Source of the DNA: Bradyrhizobium sp. NAS80.1
Lineage (GTDB): Bacteria; Pseudomonadota; Alphaproteobacteria; Rhizobiales; Xanthobacteraceae
DNA: 39,149 nt
NCBI RefSeq assembly: GCF_001908205.1
Contig: NZ_LGHL01000047.1
Span: 1-39,149, forward strand
Reading direction: 5' to 3'
Part shown: positions 1 to 10,150 of the stretch, piece after piece
Position numbering within the stretch: position 1 is the first letter of the stretch
Layout: each line of letters begins with the position of its first letter
Program-made: the position numbers and the translations under genes
The notes under the pieces: model-generated
Told to the model about the DNA's origin: nothing
What the model saw: the letters and a program-made list of their open reading frames with translations, nothing else
Databases searched by the model: none

Positions 1-283
1 CTTGGACCGGCATGAAGTCGACCACCTCACCGACGCCCTGGTCGCTAAGAAAGCGTGTCACCAGGACGTTGCTGTCAGGCATGTACATCTGCTTGTGCTG
101 CGCCTCGTAGAGACTGGCGATGCGGAATGAGCCCCCTTTCCGGTCGTCGAGGATCGCGGCGAAGACGCTCGGCGAGTCAAAGCGCGGCAGGCAACACCAG
201 TCGATGGACCCGTCGATCCCAACCAGGGCAACGGTGTGCAGGTCGCCGATGACGCCGTAGGACTCGATCGGCTTGTAGCCCAT
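1..283 (-). CDS. GH15 family glycosidase (glucoamylase/trehalase type), N-terminal part
   Basis: This is the first 94 codons of a gene that runs off the left edge of the window. The product begins [20 protein letters not shown] and continues with a [20 protein letters not shown] segment. That is the characteristic N-terminus of the glycoside hydrolase 15 group, which includes bacterial glucoamylases and actinobacterial-type trehalases that release glucose from maltodextrin or trehalose. The ATG at 283-281 is preceded by a GGAGGA ribosome site about 10 bases upstream. The catalytic domain lies outside the window, so the substrate cannot be decided. It is divergent from the sugar-phosphate operon that starts at 600 and probably supplies glucose to it. 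Family assignment is firm; substrate is inference. Confidence 0.85.
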   Translation of the reverse strand, partial: MGYKPIESYGVIGDLHTVALVGIDGSIDWCCLPRFDSPSVFAAILDDRKGGSFRIASLYEAQHKQMYMPDSNVLVTRFLSDQGVGEVVDFMPVQ

Positions 284-599
284 GATCTCGTCTCCTCCGC
301 TCGCTCGACGCTGATCGAGCCCCATGATGAGCGTGTCGTCAATGCCCTCAGGCGAGCGTGCCCCAGGCGCAGCGCCTAGCGAATAGGTCAGCGCTTCAGA
401 CGCGCATTCCGTCGAGTGGCGAACTGTCATATCGCTACGCGGATGGCTCGTTGCTTCTCCGACGAAGTCGCGCTACCACTAGGCAGGATGCTCGGACCTT
501 GTCGGCGTTGACGAGAGAGATTTTTTGGCCCGAAGCGTACTGAGTTCAGTTCTTTCCGCCGCACCCGCCGGCAGGGATGAAGCTGAAGGAGGCGAGATC
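284..599. other. Divergent intergenic region, GH15 gene / histidine phosphatase operon
   Basis: This 316-bp gap separates the divergent GH15 gene from the plus-strand operon, so promoters for both should lie here. I see no convincing -35/-10 pair, no clear operator repeat and no believable small gene. A T-rich patch at 521-526 is the only AT-rich spot. The plus-strand ribosome site AAGGAGG sits just before the ATG at 600. Confidence 0.4.
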
Positions 600-1244
600 A
601 TGAGCGCCGTCCTTCCAATCATTTGCCTTGCAAGGCACGGCGAGACCGCGTGGAGCCTCTCAGGTCAGCATACCGGCATCACGGATTTGTCTCTCACTGA
701 ACGCGGCGAACGGAACGCGCAAAGTTTGGGCCGGCGGTTGCAGGGCTTCACTTTCGCCAAAGTGTTCACCAGTCCGCTGAAACGCGCCGCCCGAACCTGC
801 GAGTTAGCCGGGTTTGGAGGTGAAGCAGAAACCGACCACAATCTGTTGGAATGGAATTATGGCCAGTACGAGGGGCGTAGCACCCAAGAGATCCACCAAC
901 AACGCCCGGGCTGGCAATTATTTCGCGACGGTTGTCCTGGAGGAGAAACAGCGGATCAGGTCGGTGCTCGGGCAGATCGCATCGTGGATCGGATTCGCTC
1001 CATCCGCGGGAACGTTTTGTTGTTTTCGAGCGGGCATTTTCTCCGGGTCTTGACGGCACGCTGGTTGGGGCTCGATGCACAGGCCGGAAGCTTCTTCACG
1101 CTCGATACCGCAAGCCTGAGCATACTCGGCTACGAACACGGTCAGTCGGAACCGGCAATCCGACTCTGGAACGATGCCCGGCACGTCGACGATTGGTTAG
1201 CGCATCACGAGTCAGAGGCGCCCATCGGAGGGGCGCAGCCTTGA
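600..1244 (+). CDS. Histidine phosphatase family protein (phosphoglycerate mutase-like)
   Basis: The 214-aa cytoplasmic protein belongs to the histidine phosphatase superfamily. The phosphohistidine motif LARHGETAW lies near residues 10-18. The acid residue sits in LLEWNYGQYEG, and the second catalytic His is in SSGHFLRVLTARWL. The reading frame is open further upstream, to 525, but the ATG at 600 has an AAGGAGG ribosome site at proper spacing and the RHG motif then falls at the usual N-terminal position. It opens a plus-strand operon of sugar-phosphate enzymes, so it is more likely a sugar-phosphate phosphatase than a glycolytic mutase. The substrate cannot be read from sequence. Fold assignment is secure. 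Confidence 0.85.
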   Translation: MSAVLPIICLARHGETAWSLSGQHTGITDLSLTERGERNAQSLGRRLQGFTFAKVFTSPLKRAARTCELAGFGGEAETDHNLLEWNYGQYEGRSTQEIHQQRPGWQLFRDGCPGGETADQVGARADRIVDRIRSIRGNVLLFSSGHFLRVLTARWLGLDAQAGSFFTLDTASLSILGYEHGQSEPAIRLWNDARHVDDWLAHHESEAPIGGAQP

Positions 1245-1306
1245 TCAGTCGCCATGCGGCTTCAACCGCACGATGAGCATTGCGCGGAGCCGGAGGGGTA
1301 AGGTCG

Positions 1307-1999
1307 ATGAACCAAATCGTCTTTCTGGTCGATGTGGATAATACGCTTCTCGACAACGACCGCATCCAGGCCGACATCAAGACCTACCTTGAGCGGCAGT
1401 ACGGTGCCCCATCTCGCGATCGGTATTGGGGAATTCTCGAGGAGTTGTTCGAAGAGCTGGGATATCGAGACTATCTCGGTGCGCTGCAGCGCTACCGTAT
1501 CGAACACCCGCAGGACATGCACCTATTGTCCATGTCGTCATTCCTGATCGACTACCCGTTCGCCAATCGTTTGTATCCGGGATCTCTGGATGTGCTCGAA
1601 CGACTGCGTCAGTGGGGTCCAACTATCCTTCTCACCGATGGCGACGTCGTCTTTCAACCCCGCAAGGTTGAGCGCTCCGGTCTTTCGGAGGCAGTCAACT
1701 CACACGTGCTGATCTACATCCACAAGGAGCTCGCGCTCGATGACGTCGAGGCCCGCTATCCGGCGCTGCACTACGTCCTGGTGGATGACAAGCCGCGTAT
1801 CCTTGCCGCAGTCAAGCAGGCTTGGGGCACACGCGTCACCACCGTCCTTCCCCGGCAAGGACAATATGCGCATGACGCGCACGCCCTCGCCTCCTTCCCC
1901 ATACCCGACGTGACTGTGGACCGAATCGGAGACCTGCTCGACTGCGATCTCGGTCACCTGCTTGGGGCAGCCCCACGACTCGAACCTGTGCGGAGATGA
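1307..1999 (+). CDS. HAD superfamily hydrolase
   Basis: This 230-aa protein has the haloacid dehalogenase motifs in order. DVDNTLLDND supplies the nucleophile Asp and the acid/base Asp, ILLTDGD is the motif-II Thr region, RKVERSGL carries the motif-III Lys, and YVLVDDKPRIL carries the metal-binding acids. A phosphatase acting on a small phosphorylated metabolite is expected. The ATG at 1307 was chosen because GGAGG lies about 10 bases upstream; the frame extends nine codons further 5' without a ribosome site. It lies 62 bp after the histidine phosphatase and 4 bp before transaldolase, so it is in the operon. A sugar-phosphate substrate is a contextual guess. It may be a phosphoglycolate- or gluconate-phosphate-type phosphatase. 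Confidence 0.8.
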   Translation: MNQIVFLVDVDNTLLDNDRIQADIKTYLERQYGAPSRDRYWGILEELFEELGYRDYLGALQRYRIEHPQDMHLLSMSSFLIDYPFANRLYPGSLDVLERLRQWGPTILLTDGDVVFQPRKVERSGLSEAVNSHVLIYIHKELALDDVEARYPALHYVLVDDKPRILAAVKQAWGTRVTTVLPRQGQYAHDAHALASFPIPDVTVDRIGDLLDCDLGHLLGAAPRLEPVRR

Positions 2000-2003
2000 A
2001 GCG

Positions 2004-3089
2004 ATGACGGCGACGCAAAAGCTCCACGAACTCGGACAGAGCGTTTGGCTCGACAACATCACCCGTGACCTGCTGACCAGCGGCACCTTGAAGCGCTACA
2101 TCGCCGACTTGTCACTGACAGGACTCACGTCGAACCCGACAATCTTCGACCATGCGATCAAAAACAGCTCTCACTATGACTCAGCAATCCGCAGCAAGCT
2201 CTCGGAGGGAAAGTCGGGCGAGCCCCTATTCTTCGAACTAGCACTCGAAGATCTTTCCCAGGCAGCGGACCTGTTTCGCCCGATTTGGGACCGCACGAAT
2301 GGTGTAGACGGGTGGGTCTCACTCGAGGTCTCGCCACTTCTCGCCCATAACACCGCCAGCACGATCGCTGCGGCCAAGGAGCTGCATGCACAGGCGAACC
2401 GCCCTAACCTCTTCATCAAGATACCCGGGACGCAAGAAGGGCTGCCCGCCATCGAAGAATCGATTTTCGCCGGCGTGCCCGTGAATGTGACACTGTTGTT
2501 CAGCCGGGAGCACTATCTGGCGGCTTCCGAGGCATATCTGCGGGGCATCGAGCGTCGCATTGCAGCCGGCCTCAATCCGAACATCGGGTCCGTTGCGTCG
2601 GTGTTCGTCAGCCGGTGGGATGCCGCCATAGCGAACGACGTGCCCGGGCAATTGCGCAATCAGCTCGGTATTGCGATCGCGAAACGAACCTACAAGGCAG
2701 CCTGCGAGTTGCTCTCTTCAGCGCGTTCGCGGCGCATCTACAACGAGGGTGGGCGGCCACAGCGCCTGTTGTGGGCGAGCACAGGAACCAAGGATCCGGC
2801 AGCGTCCGACGTTCTATACGTCAAAGCGCTGGCCGCGCCGCTCACGGTGAACACCATGCCGGAAGGCACGGTGAAGGCGCTCGCCGATCACGGCGAGATT
2901 GGAGAGATGTTGCCGTCCGATGGGGGCGATTCCGAAGGGGTCCTCTCGCAATTCGCGAAGGCGGGCGTCGATATCGAAGCGCTGGCAGCGACGTTGCAGG
3001 ACGAGGGGGCCAAGTCGTTTGTCAACTCCTGGAATGAGTTGATGAGCGTCATCTCCGCCAAAACTGAGGTGCTCAAAAAGGCGAGCTAG
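2004..3089 (+). CDS. tal: Transaldolase
   Basis: Transaldolase moves a dihydroxyacetone unit between sedoheptulose-7-phosphate and glyceraldehyde-3-phosphate in the non-oxidative pentose phosphate pathway. The 361-aa protein shows LTSNPTIFDHAI near residue 41, the Schiff-base Lys in NLFIKIPGTQEG (Lys139), and VNVTLLFSREHYL further on. The length matches the long actinobacterial/alphaproteobacterial type rather than the ~220-aa form. The ATG at 2004 follows GGAGATG and lies 4 bp after the HAD stop, so translation is probably coupled. Transketolase and both oxidative-branch dehydrogenases are in the same operon. Identity is secure. Confidence 0.95.
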   Translation: MTATQKLHELGQSVWLDNITRDLLTSGTLKRYIADLSLTGLTSNPTIFDHAIKNSSHYDSAIRSKLSEGKSGEPLFFELALEDLSQAADLFRPIWDRTNGVDGWVSLEVSPLLAHNTASTIAAAKELHAQANRPNLFIKIPGTQEGLPAIEESIFAGVPVNVTLLFSREHYLAASEAYLRGIERRIAAGLNPNIGSVASVFVSRWDAAIANDVPGQLRNQLGIAIAKRTYKAACELLSSARSRRIYNEGGRPQRLLWASTGTKDPAASDVLYVKALAAPLTVNTMPEGTVKALADHGEIGEMLPSDGGDSEGVLSQFAKAGVDIEALAATLQDEGAKSFVNSWNELMSVISAKTEVLKKAS

Positions 3090-3110
3090 GCCCCAATGAG
3101 AAGATCTTCC

Positions 3111-3818
3111 ATGAATATCCTGGTCATCGACGTGGGCGGCACCCACGTCAAGATCCTTGCCTCCGGCGAAAAAGTGAAACGAGAAATTGACTCCGGGCCG
3201 ACCATGACCGCGCGGCAGATGATCTCGCAAGTCAAAGAGCTGGCCAATGGCTGGAAATATGACCTCGTCTCGATCGGCTATCCGGGCCCGGTTGTGCATG
3301 ATCGCCCCATGGCCGAACCTCACAATCTGGGAAAAGGATGGATGGGCTTCAATTTCGCTGCGGCATTCAAATTGCCGACGAAAGTCATCAACGATGCGGC
3401 GATGCAGGCGCTCGGCAGCTACCAGGGCGGCAAAATGCTGTTCCTCGGGCTCGGGACGGGGCTCGGTTCAGCAATGATCGTCGATGGCATCGTGCAGCCG
3501 ATGGAGCTTGCCCACCTGCCCTACAAGAAGCGGACCTACGAGGACTATGTCGGCGCCCGCGCGCTGGAGGAATTTGGTGGGAAAGCGTGGCGAAAGCACA
3601 TCGAAGACATCGTTGAAATTCTGGTTGCGGCACTCCAACCGGAGGACGTCGTGCTAGGCGGCGGAAACGCCAGAAAGCTGAAGAAACTGCCGCCACTGTG
3701 CCGGCTCGGCGACAATGCCAACGCATTCAAGGGTGGATTCCGGCTGTGGGAGGGGCCGCTGCAGGCAAAGAGCAGTTGCTTGCACAAACAGACTGCCCAA
3801 GCCGCCACGGCGCACTAA
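3111..3818 (+). CDS. ppgK: Polyphosphate glucokinase-like ROK kinase
   Basis: This 235-aa ROK-fold kinase has the N-terminal phosphate-binding segment ILVIDVGGTHVKIL, a substrate region around SIGYPGPV and INDAAMQALG, and a second phosphate loop LGLGTGLGSAM followed by MELAHLPYKK. It lacks the ROK zinc-binding Cys cluster. The GTGLGSA loop and overall length resemble polyphosphate/ATP glucokinases, which make glucose-6-phosphate from glucose using polyphosphate. The start at 3111 is chosen because the GGTH motif then falls at the usual position; an ATG at 3096 in the same frame is possible. It lies 21 bp after tal and 12 bp before pgi. Use of polyphosphate rather than ATP is inferred from family resemblance. 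Confidence 0.8.
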   Translation: MNILVIDVGGTHVKILASGEKVKREIDSGPTMTARQMISQVKELANGWKYDLVSIGYPGPVVHDRPMAEPHNLGKGWMGFNFAAAFKLPTKVINDAAMQALGSYQGGKMLFLGLGTGLGSAMIVDGIVQPMELAHLPYKKRTYEDYVGARALEEFGGKAWRKHIEDIVEILVAALQPEDVVLGGGNARKLKKLPPLCRLGDNANAFKGGFRLWEGPLQAKSSCLHKQTAQAATAH

Positions 3819-3830
3819 CGGGAGCGATAA

Positions 3831-5472
3831 ATGGCAACGGCAACGATCACCGAGCTTCCTGCCTGGAGGGCCTTGTCCGCTCATTTTCAGAAGATCGACC
3901 GATTGCACCTGCGTGAGCTCTTTGCTCAGGACCCGCGACGCGGCGAGCGCTTAACGGTGGAAGCAGCCGGACTCTACCTCGACTACTCGAAGAACCGGAT
4001 TACCGACGAAACGATAGCCCTGCTCTTGCAACTGGCCGACCAGGCCGGGCTCCGCACGCGGATCGATGCGATGTTCGGAGGCGAGAAGATCAACGTCTCC
4101 GAATACCGGGCGGTCCTGCATGTCGCGCTCCGCGCACCGAAGGGGCAATCGATCTTGGTCGACGGTGAGGACGTCGTGCCGGAGGTGCATAGAGTGCTCG
4201 ACCGAATGACCGATTTTTCCAATCGCATGCGGGGCGGCGCGTGGCGCGGCTATACCGGCAAGCCAATCCGCAACGTCATCAACATCGGCATCGGCGGCTC
4301 CGATCTGGGTCCGGTGATGGCCTACGAGGCGCTCAAGCATTATAGCGACCGCGCGATGACGTTCCGGTTCGTCTCCAACGTGGACGGTACTGATTTTGCA
4401 GAGGCGATCCGCGATCTCGATCCGGCGGAGACGTTGTTCATTGTCTCGTCCAAGACGTTCACAACCCTGGAAACCATGACCAACGCCAGGAGCGCGCGCA
4501 ACTGGTCGCTCTCGGGACTTGGGGGGCGACGAGGCCTCAGTCGCAAAGCATTTCGTCGCGGTATCCACCAACGCTAAGGAGGTGACGAGCTTCGGCATCG
4601 ACGCCGCCAACATGTTCGGCTTCTGGGACTGGGTCGGGGGCCGATACTCCATGGATTCCGCGATCGGACTCTCGACGATGCTTGCCATCGGGCCGGACAA
4701 CTTTCGCGCCATGCTTGGTGGATTCCACGAAATTGACGAGCATTTTCGCATCGCTCCCTTCGAGCGCAACATCCCGGTGTTGATGGGACTCCTCGCCATA
4801 TGGCACAACAATTTCTTTGGTGCGCACACCGTGGCGGTGCTGCCCTACGAGCAATACCTGAAACGGTTTCCGGCGTATCTCCAGCAGCTGACGATGGAGA
4901 GCAACGGCAAGCACGTCTCGCTTGAGGGGCACCCTCTCAGATACAACACCGGAGCGATCTATTGGGGCGAGCCCGGGACCAACGGTCAACACTCGTTCTA
5001 CCAACTCATTCACCAGGGCACCCGCCTCATTCCGTGCGACTTCATTGCCTTTCACAAGGCTCTCAACCGACTTGGTGAGCAGCACGACATGCTGCTCGCG
5101 AACGTCTTCGCGCAAGGCGAAGCACTCGCATTCGGCAAGACCGCTGACGAAGTAAGGGCGGAAGGATCGCCCGATTGGCTCGTTCCACATCGCGTCTTCG
5201 AGGGAAACCGGCCGTCCAATACGATCCTGCTGGAACAGCTGACACCCGCGGCACTCGGCAAACTCGTCGCACTGTACGAGCACAGCGTCTTCACTCAGGG
5301 CGCGATTTGGCACATCGATTCATTCGATCAATGGGGCGTCGAACTCGGCAAGGTGCTGGCGCAACGCATCATCCCAGAACTCACCAACGACGCCGAGCCG
5401 AAGTTCTGCCACGACAGCTCGACCAACGCCTTGATCCGTCGACATCGCACGTTCCGGGCGAAGCCGCGCTAG
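3831..5472 (+). pseudogene. pgi: Glucose-6-phosphate isomerase, interrupted by a +1 frameshift
   Basis: The two halves together encode a complete phosphoglucose isomerase. The first frame (3831 to about 4526) carries the [11 protein letters not shown] sugar-phosphate loop and [11 protein letters not shown]. The second frame, from about 4522 to 5472, carries [24 protein letters not shown], the catalytic [13 protein letters not shown] segment and the [10 protein letters not shown] lysine. The frame breaks in a run of six G at 4521-4526: reading on gives RRGLSRK, whereas removing one G gives [11 protein letters not shown]. The corrected product is 546 aa, the normal family length. No other damage is visible, so this is either a sequencing error or a very recent mutation. 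The first-frame product, if made, would stop at 4577 without the catalytic Glu, His and Lys. Confidence 0.9.
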
Positions 5473-5547
5473 ACATCCATTTCGATACGCGGGCTACCAG
5501 CGTATGGAGAGCAAATAACGCCGCAGCAACGAAAACAGGAGCCACTC

Positions 5548-6579
5548 ATGCAACTCGGAATGATCGGCCTCGGCCGAATGGGCGCCAACATGGTGCGACG
5601 GCTCGTCCGGCATGGTCACCAATGTGTCGTCTTCGACATGTCGCCAGCTGCCATTGCGGAATTGGTGAAAGATGATGCCACGGGAAGCTCTTCGTTGGCG
5701 GATTTCGTGGAGAAGCTCCAGAAACCGCGCGCGATCTGGTTGATGGTTCCTGCGGCAGTCGTGGATAACTCGATCGGCGATCTGCTGCCGCTCCTCGATG
5801 CCGGCGACACTCTGATCGACGGCGGCAACTCCTACTATATTGATGACATCAGGCGCTCCAAGGAATTGGCGCAGAAGGGCATCAGTTATGTAGATGTGGG
5901 CACCAGCGGCGGCGTGTGGGGTCTTGAGCGCGGCTACTGCATGATGATCGGCGGTCCTGACAAGGCCGTGCAGCGGCTGGACCCGGTTTTCAAGGCCCTC
6001 GCCCCGGGTCTCGGCGAAATCCCGCGCACGCCAGGACGAGAGCACGCTGCTGCAGGCACCTCCGAGCATGGCTATCTCCACTGCGGCCAGAACGGCGCCG
6101 GTCATTTCGTCAAGATGGTCCACAACGGTATCGAGTATGGGCTGATGGCCGCTTACGCCGAGGGGCTTGGTATCCTGCGCGCGGCGAACATTGGCAAGCA
6201 GGCGCACGCGGCGGATGCCGAAACAACGCCACTTCGTCTTCCCGAGCACTACCAGTATGACCTGAACCTGTCCGACATCACCGAGGTTTGGCGGCGCGGC
6301 AGTGTGGTTGCCTCGTGGCTTCTCGATTTGACGGCAACAGCGCTGCTGGAAGATCCGGCACTCGCCAAATTCGCGGGGCGCGTATCCGATTCCGGCGAAG
6401 GACGCTGGACCATTGCTGCAGCGATCGATGAGGCCGTACCCGCCCCGGTGCTGACGACTGCACTCTACGAGCGCTTCAGTTCCCGCGGCCAGGCCGATTT
6501 CCAGAACAAGCTCCTTTCGGCGATGCGCTACGAGTTCGGTGGTCACTTGGAAAAGGCGGCCAATGAGAGATCCAGATAG
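5548..6579 (+). CDS. gnd: 6-phosphogluconate dehydrogenase, decarboxylating (short, GntZ/YqeC type)
   Basis: It oxidises and decarboxylates 6-phosphogluconate to ribulose-5-phosphate. The 343-aa length fits the short class of bacterial enzymes, which are often NAD-dependent, rather than the ~470-aa NADP class. The Rossmann motif GLGRMG is at residues 7-12, followed by VFDMSP at the end of the second strand. The substrate-binding segments [21 protein letters not shown] (split here as residues about 115-135) and [13 protein letters not shown] are present. The ATG follows ACAGGAG. It ends 2 bp before zwf, so the two oxidative-branch enzymes are co-translated. NAD versus NADP use is inferred from class. 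No 6-phosphogluconolactonase gene sits in the operon. Confidence 0.92.
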   Translation: MQLGMIGLGRMGANMVRRLVRHGHQCVVFDMSPAAIAELVKDDATGSSSLADFVEKLQKPRAIWLMVPAAVVDNSIGDLLPLLDAGDTLIDGGNSYYIDDIRRSKELAQKGISYVDVGTSGGVWGLERGYCMMIGGPDKAVQRLDPVFKALAPGLGEIPRTPGREHAAAGTSEHGYLHCGQNGAGHFVKMVHNGIEYGLMAAYAEGLGILRAANIGKQAHAADAETTPLRLPEHYQYDLNLSDITEVWRRGSVVASWLLDLTATALLEDPALAKFAGRVSDSGEGRWTIAAAIDEAVPAPVLTTALYERFSSRGQADFQNKLLSAMRYEFGGHLEKAANERSR

Positions 6580-6581
6580 TC

Positions 6582-7946
6582 ATGAGCGAATTTAGATCCG
6601 ACGCACTGGTGTTTTTCGGCGCAACCGGCGATCTCGCCTACAAGAAGATCTTTCCATCCCTGCAAGCTATGCTGAAGAGGGGCCACCTCGATGTGCCCGT
6701 CATTGGCGTCGCAAAGGCCGGCTGGACACTCGACCAACTCCAGGCCCGAGTACGAGATAGCCTGGAAAAGCACGGGGGCCTCGACGCCGGTGCGTTTGAC
6801 AAGCTAGCTGGTCTTTTGCGTTACGTAGACGGCGACTATGCCGATCGGGCCACGTTTGATGCCCTTCGCAAGCAGCTCGGCTCCGCACACCATCCAGCCC
6901 ACTATCTCGCCATCCCCCCGGCGCTATTCGAGACAGTCGTTGAAGGGCTCGCCAGCGCCCGGTGCACCGATGGCGCCCGCGTCATTGTCGAAAAGCCATT
7001 CGGCCACGATCTGGCGTCCGCGCGTGCCCTGAATGGGATCCTGCTCGACAAATTCGACGAAGACCACATCTTCCGCATCGACCACTATCTCGGAAAGCGG
7101 CCTGTGAACAACATGGTTTTCTTCCGCTTCGCGAATGCGTTTCTGGAGTCGTTCTGGAATCGCAGGTTCGTCGGAAGCATACAGATCACCATGGCCGAGC
7201 AGTTCGGCGTCCAAGGTCGCGGTGCATTCTATGATCAAACCGGCACCATTCGTGACGTGATCCAAAATCACCTGTTTCAGGTGCTGGCCAATCTGGCGAT
7301 GGAACCGCCCGCCCGCTCCGACAGTGAATCGCTGCGCGATGAGAAGGTCAAGGTTCTGAAATCAATTCCGCCAATCGCCGAGAATGAATTGCTGCGCGGG
7401 CAGTTTCTTGGATACCGGAAGGAACCTGGCGTCGCGCCGGACTCTCAGGTGGAAACTTTCGCCGCGCTGCGATTGGAGATCGATTCCTGGCGCTGGCAGG
7501 GTGTGCCGATTTACATCCGAGCCGGGAAATGCCTGCCAGTCACCTGCACGGAGGTTATCGTGCGCCTGCGTGAGGCACCACGGATCTTTCCCAATTGCAT
7601 ACCAACGCCGAACCATCTGCGGTTTCGCATCAGCCCGGATGTGACCATCGCGGTCGGCACCACGGTGATGGATATCAACGATGGGCAGGTCGGCGAACCG
7701 GTGGAGTTGTTGGCAAGCCACCACGCGGGCGCGCACGAGATGGATGCCTACGAGCGCGTGCTTGGAGATGCCATGAATGGCGACCGAACCCTGTTTGCAC
7801 GACAGGACTACGTCGAGGAAGCGTGGCGGATCGTCGATCCGGTGTTGAAGAAAATGACACCGGTCTACGAATACGTGGCGGGTAGCTGGGGGCCCCGCGA
7901 AGTGGATGGGAGTGTGGTGCCGCCGGGTGGCTGGCAGAATCCGTAA
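6582..7946 (+). CDS. zwf: Glucose-6-phosphate 1-dehydrogenase
   Basis: It oxidises glucose-6-phosphate to 6-phosphogluconolactone, producing NAD(P)H. The 454-aa protein has the nucleotide-binding GATGDLA at residues 13-19, EKPFG at 137-141 and the active-site signature RIDHYLGK at 165-172. The conserved [15 protein letters not shown] segment follows. It is about 35 residues shorter than many Zwf proteins, but no motif is missing and both ends look natural. It begins 2 bp after gnd, so it probably relies on coupled translation. glgX follows 25 bp later. Assignment is secure. Confidence 0.95.
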   Translation: MSEFRSDALVFFGATGDLAYKKIFPSLQAMLKRGHLDVPVIGVAKAGWTLDQLQARVRDSLEKHGGLDAGAFDKLAGLLRYVDGDYADRATFDALRKQLGSAHHPAHYLAIPPALFETVVEGLASARCTDGARVIVEKPFGHDLASARALNGILLDKFDEDHIFRIDHYLGKRPVNNMVFFRFANAFLESFWNRRFVGSIQITMAEQFGVQGRGAFYDQTGTIRDVIQNHLFQVLANLAMEPPARSDSESLRDEKVKVLKSIPPIAENELLRGQFLGYRKEPGVAPDSQVETFAALRLEIDSWRWQGVPIYIRAGKCLPVTCTEVIVRLREAPRIFPNCIPTPNHLRFRISPDVTIAVGTTVMDINDGQVGEPVELLASHHAGAHEMDAYERVLGDAMNGDRTLFARQDYVEEAWRIVDPVLKKMTPVYEYVAGSWGPREVDGSVVPPGGWQNP

Positions 7947-7971
7947 GACCGCTCTGAACGAGAGGTGAGGC

Positions 7972-10131
7972 ATGCAGATCGAAGTGCTTGCTGATCTGAA
8001 AGAGGTCGCGGAACGGGCGGCAGCCGAATCTCGGCGACTGTGGATGAGTGAGCCCGTCGCCCAAGGCCGCAGCTTCCCACTCGGGGCCACGCTTTGCGAC
8101 GGCGGCGCCAATTTTAGCGTGTTCTCCAAGCACAGTACCGCTGTCGAACTATGCCTGTTCGACTGTATGGACGGCGCGGAGCCCGCGCGCGTGATCGCGC
8201 TCGATCCCCGCCTCCATCGTACTTATCACTATTGGCATGTGTTTGTTCCAGGCATAGCGCATGGCCAGCTCTATGCGTTCCGCGTGCATGGTCCGTACGA
8301 CCCAGCCAACGGTCTGCGCTTCGAGGCCGGCAAGACGCTGCTCGATCCCTATGGAAAATGCGTTGCGCGACCGCAAGGCTACCGCCGCCAGGCGGCCCGC
8401 CAGCCCGGAGACAATGCCGTCACCGCGTTCAAGAGTGTCGTAGTCGAACTCGACGCATATGACTGGGAGGGCGATGCGCGCCCGCGTCGGCCGTTCGAAC
8501 GCACCATTATCTACGAGATGCATGTTGGACGATTCACGCGCCATCCCGACTCGAACGTCACCGCTGCCGAACGGGGCACTTACACCGGCTTGATCCGCAA
8601 GATTCCCTACTTGCAGGACCTCGGTATCACCGCGGTTGAGCTGCTGCCGGTGTTCGCATTCGACGAACAGGACGCGCCGGCCGGATTGGTCAACGATTGG
8701 GGCTACCAGCCCGTCTCGTTCTTCGCGCCGCATCTCGGCTATAGTTCGCGCCAGACTCCGACCGAAGTTCTCGATGACTTTCGCGACATGGTCAAGGCAC
8801 TGCATCGTGCCGGGATCGAGGTCATCCTCGATGTCGTCTTCAATCATACCACTGAGGGTGGCGCAGACGGCCCGACCATCTGCTTTCGCGGGCTCGCAAA
8901 CGCGACCTACTACATTCTCGGCGAGGACAAGGCGACTTATGCCGACTACACCGGCTGCGGCAATACGCTCAACGCCAACGAGCCCGTTGTCCGCCGGATG
9001 ATCACGGACAGCCTGCGTCATTGGGTGCGCGACATGCACGTCGACGGCTTCCGGTTCGACCTCGCCGCGATCCTGTCGCGCGACGAGCACGGCCGGCCAA
9101 TGCTTGCGCCTCCGCTCATCTGGGACATCGAGACCGATCCCGTTCTCGCCAACGTCAAGTTGATTGCAGAGGCGTGGGATGCGGGTGGCCTCTACGAGGT
9201 CGGCAGTTTTGTTGGCGATGCATGGAAGGAGTGGAATGGAAAATTTCGCGATGACGTTCGCTCGTTCCTCAAAAGCGACAACGGCATGGTGCGCACGCTG
9301 GCCTGTCGGCTCACCGGCAGTCCGGATGTCTACGCCTGGCAGGGCCGGGAGCCGGAGCAAAGCATCAACTTCGTGACCTGCCACGACGGCTTCACCTTGA
9401 ATGATCTGGTCTCTTACAACACCAAGCATAACGCCGCTAACGGCGAGCAGAACCGCGACGGCTCCGACAACAACTTCAGCTGGAATTGCGGCGTCGAGGG
9501 GCCGAGCGAGGATCCTGAAATTGAGCGGCTGCGCACCCGCCAAGTGAAGAATTTTCTCGCACTGCTGCTGCTCTCGGTCGGCACGCCGATGTTGCTGGCC
9601 GGCGACGAGGTGCGCGGTTCCCAGCGCGGCAACAACAATGCCTACTGCCGAAACGACGAATTGTTGTCCTTCGACTGGACCCTGCCAGAAGCGTACGCCG
9701 AGATTCATCGCTTTACAAAACAGCTCATCGCGTTTCGTCTGGGCCGGTCTCTGCCGGCCGACCGTTTCGACATGACGTTGCAGGACCTTCTGCGCAAACA
9801 GCCGATCCAATGGCATGGGGTCCGATTGAACGCCCCCGATTGGAGCGATACGTCTCACTCCATCGCGGCAACCTGGCCATTGATATCGGATCGTCACATT
9901 TTGCTCCATGTCATCATCAACGCCTATTGGGAGCTCCTCGAATTCGAACTGCCGCTGCTCGACGACGCCTACGGACCGTGGCGGCGATGCATCGACACAT
10001 CCCTAGCGCCCCCTGAGGACGTGTGTGCGCCCAACGATGGTCCGGTCGTCGCACTGCCGATGTATCGCGCTCAGCCACGTTCGGTTGTGATCTTGTTCAC
10101 CCAAACACGTGCCGATGTTGCGGCCCGATGA
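7972..10131 (+). CDS. glgX: Glycogen debranching enzyme GlgX
   Basis: GlgX hydrolyses alpha-1,6 branches of phosphorylase-trimmed glycogen. The 719-aa protein has an N-terminal carbohydrate-binding/isoamylase-type domain (about residues 30-130) and a GH13 barrel. The nucleophile is Asp363 in DGFRFDLAA, the acid is Glu400 in LIAEAWDAGG, and the third carboxylate is Asp472 in TCHDGFTLNDLVSYN. VFNHTTEGG and the GDEVRGSQRGNNNAYCRND segment are also typical of the GlgX/TreX group. The start follows AGAGGTGAGG. It is embedded in the pentose phosphate operon, 25 bp after zwf and 19 bp before tkt, which ties glycogen breakdown to NADPH production. Confidence 0.95.
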   Translation: MQIEVLADLKEVAERAAAESRRLWMSEPVAQGRSFPLGATLCDGGANFSVFSKHSTAVELCLFDCMDGAEPARVIALDPRLHRTYHYWHVFVPGIAHGQLYAFRVHGPYDPANGLRFEAGKTLLDPYGKCVARPQGYRRQAARQPGDNAVTAFKSVVVELDAYDWEGDARPRRPFERTIIYEMHVGRFTRHPDSNVTAAERGTYTGLIRKIPYLQDLGITAVELLPVFAFDEQDAPAGLVNDWGYQPVSFFAPHLGYSSRQTPTEVLDDFRDMVKALHRAGIEVILDVVFNHTTEGGADGPTICFRGLANATYYILGEDKATYADYTGCGNTLNANEPVVRRMITDSLRHWVRDMHVDGFRFDLAAILSRDEHGRPMLAPPLIWDIETDPVLANVKLIAEAWDAGGLYEVGSFVGDAWKEWNGKFRDDVRSFLKSDNGMVRTLACRLTGSPDVYAWQGREPEQSINFVTCHDGFTLNDLVSYNTKHNAANGEQNRDGSDNNFSWNCGVEGPSEDPEIERLRTRQVKNFLALLLLSVGTPMLLAGDEVRGSQRGNNNAYCRNDELLSFDWTLPEAYAEIHRFTKQLIAFRLGRSLPADRFDMTLQDLLRKQPIQWHGVRLNAPDWSDTSHSIAATWPLISDRHILLHVIINAYWELLEFELPLLDDAYGPWRRCIDTSLAPPEDVCAPNDGPVVALPMYRAQPRSVVILFTQTRADVAAR

Positions 10132-10150
10132 TGCCCGGAGGAAGTCAACC

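Noticed and set aside
1962..2003. Longer N-terminus for transaldolase
   Set aside because: The 14 extra codons overlap the HAD gene's end and lack a ribosome site; ATG at 2004 fits the family.
8149..9909. 586-codon minus-strand frame opposite glgX
   Set aside because: Shadow of a conserved gene with catalytic motifs on the plus strand; no ribosome site or recognisable domain.
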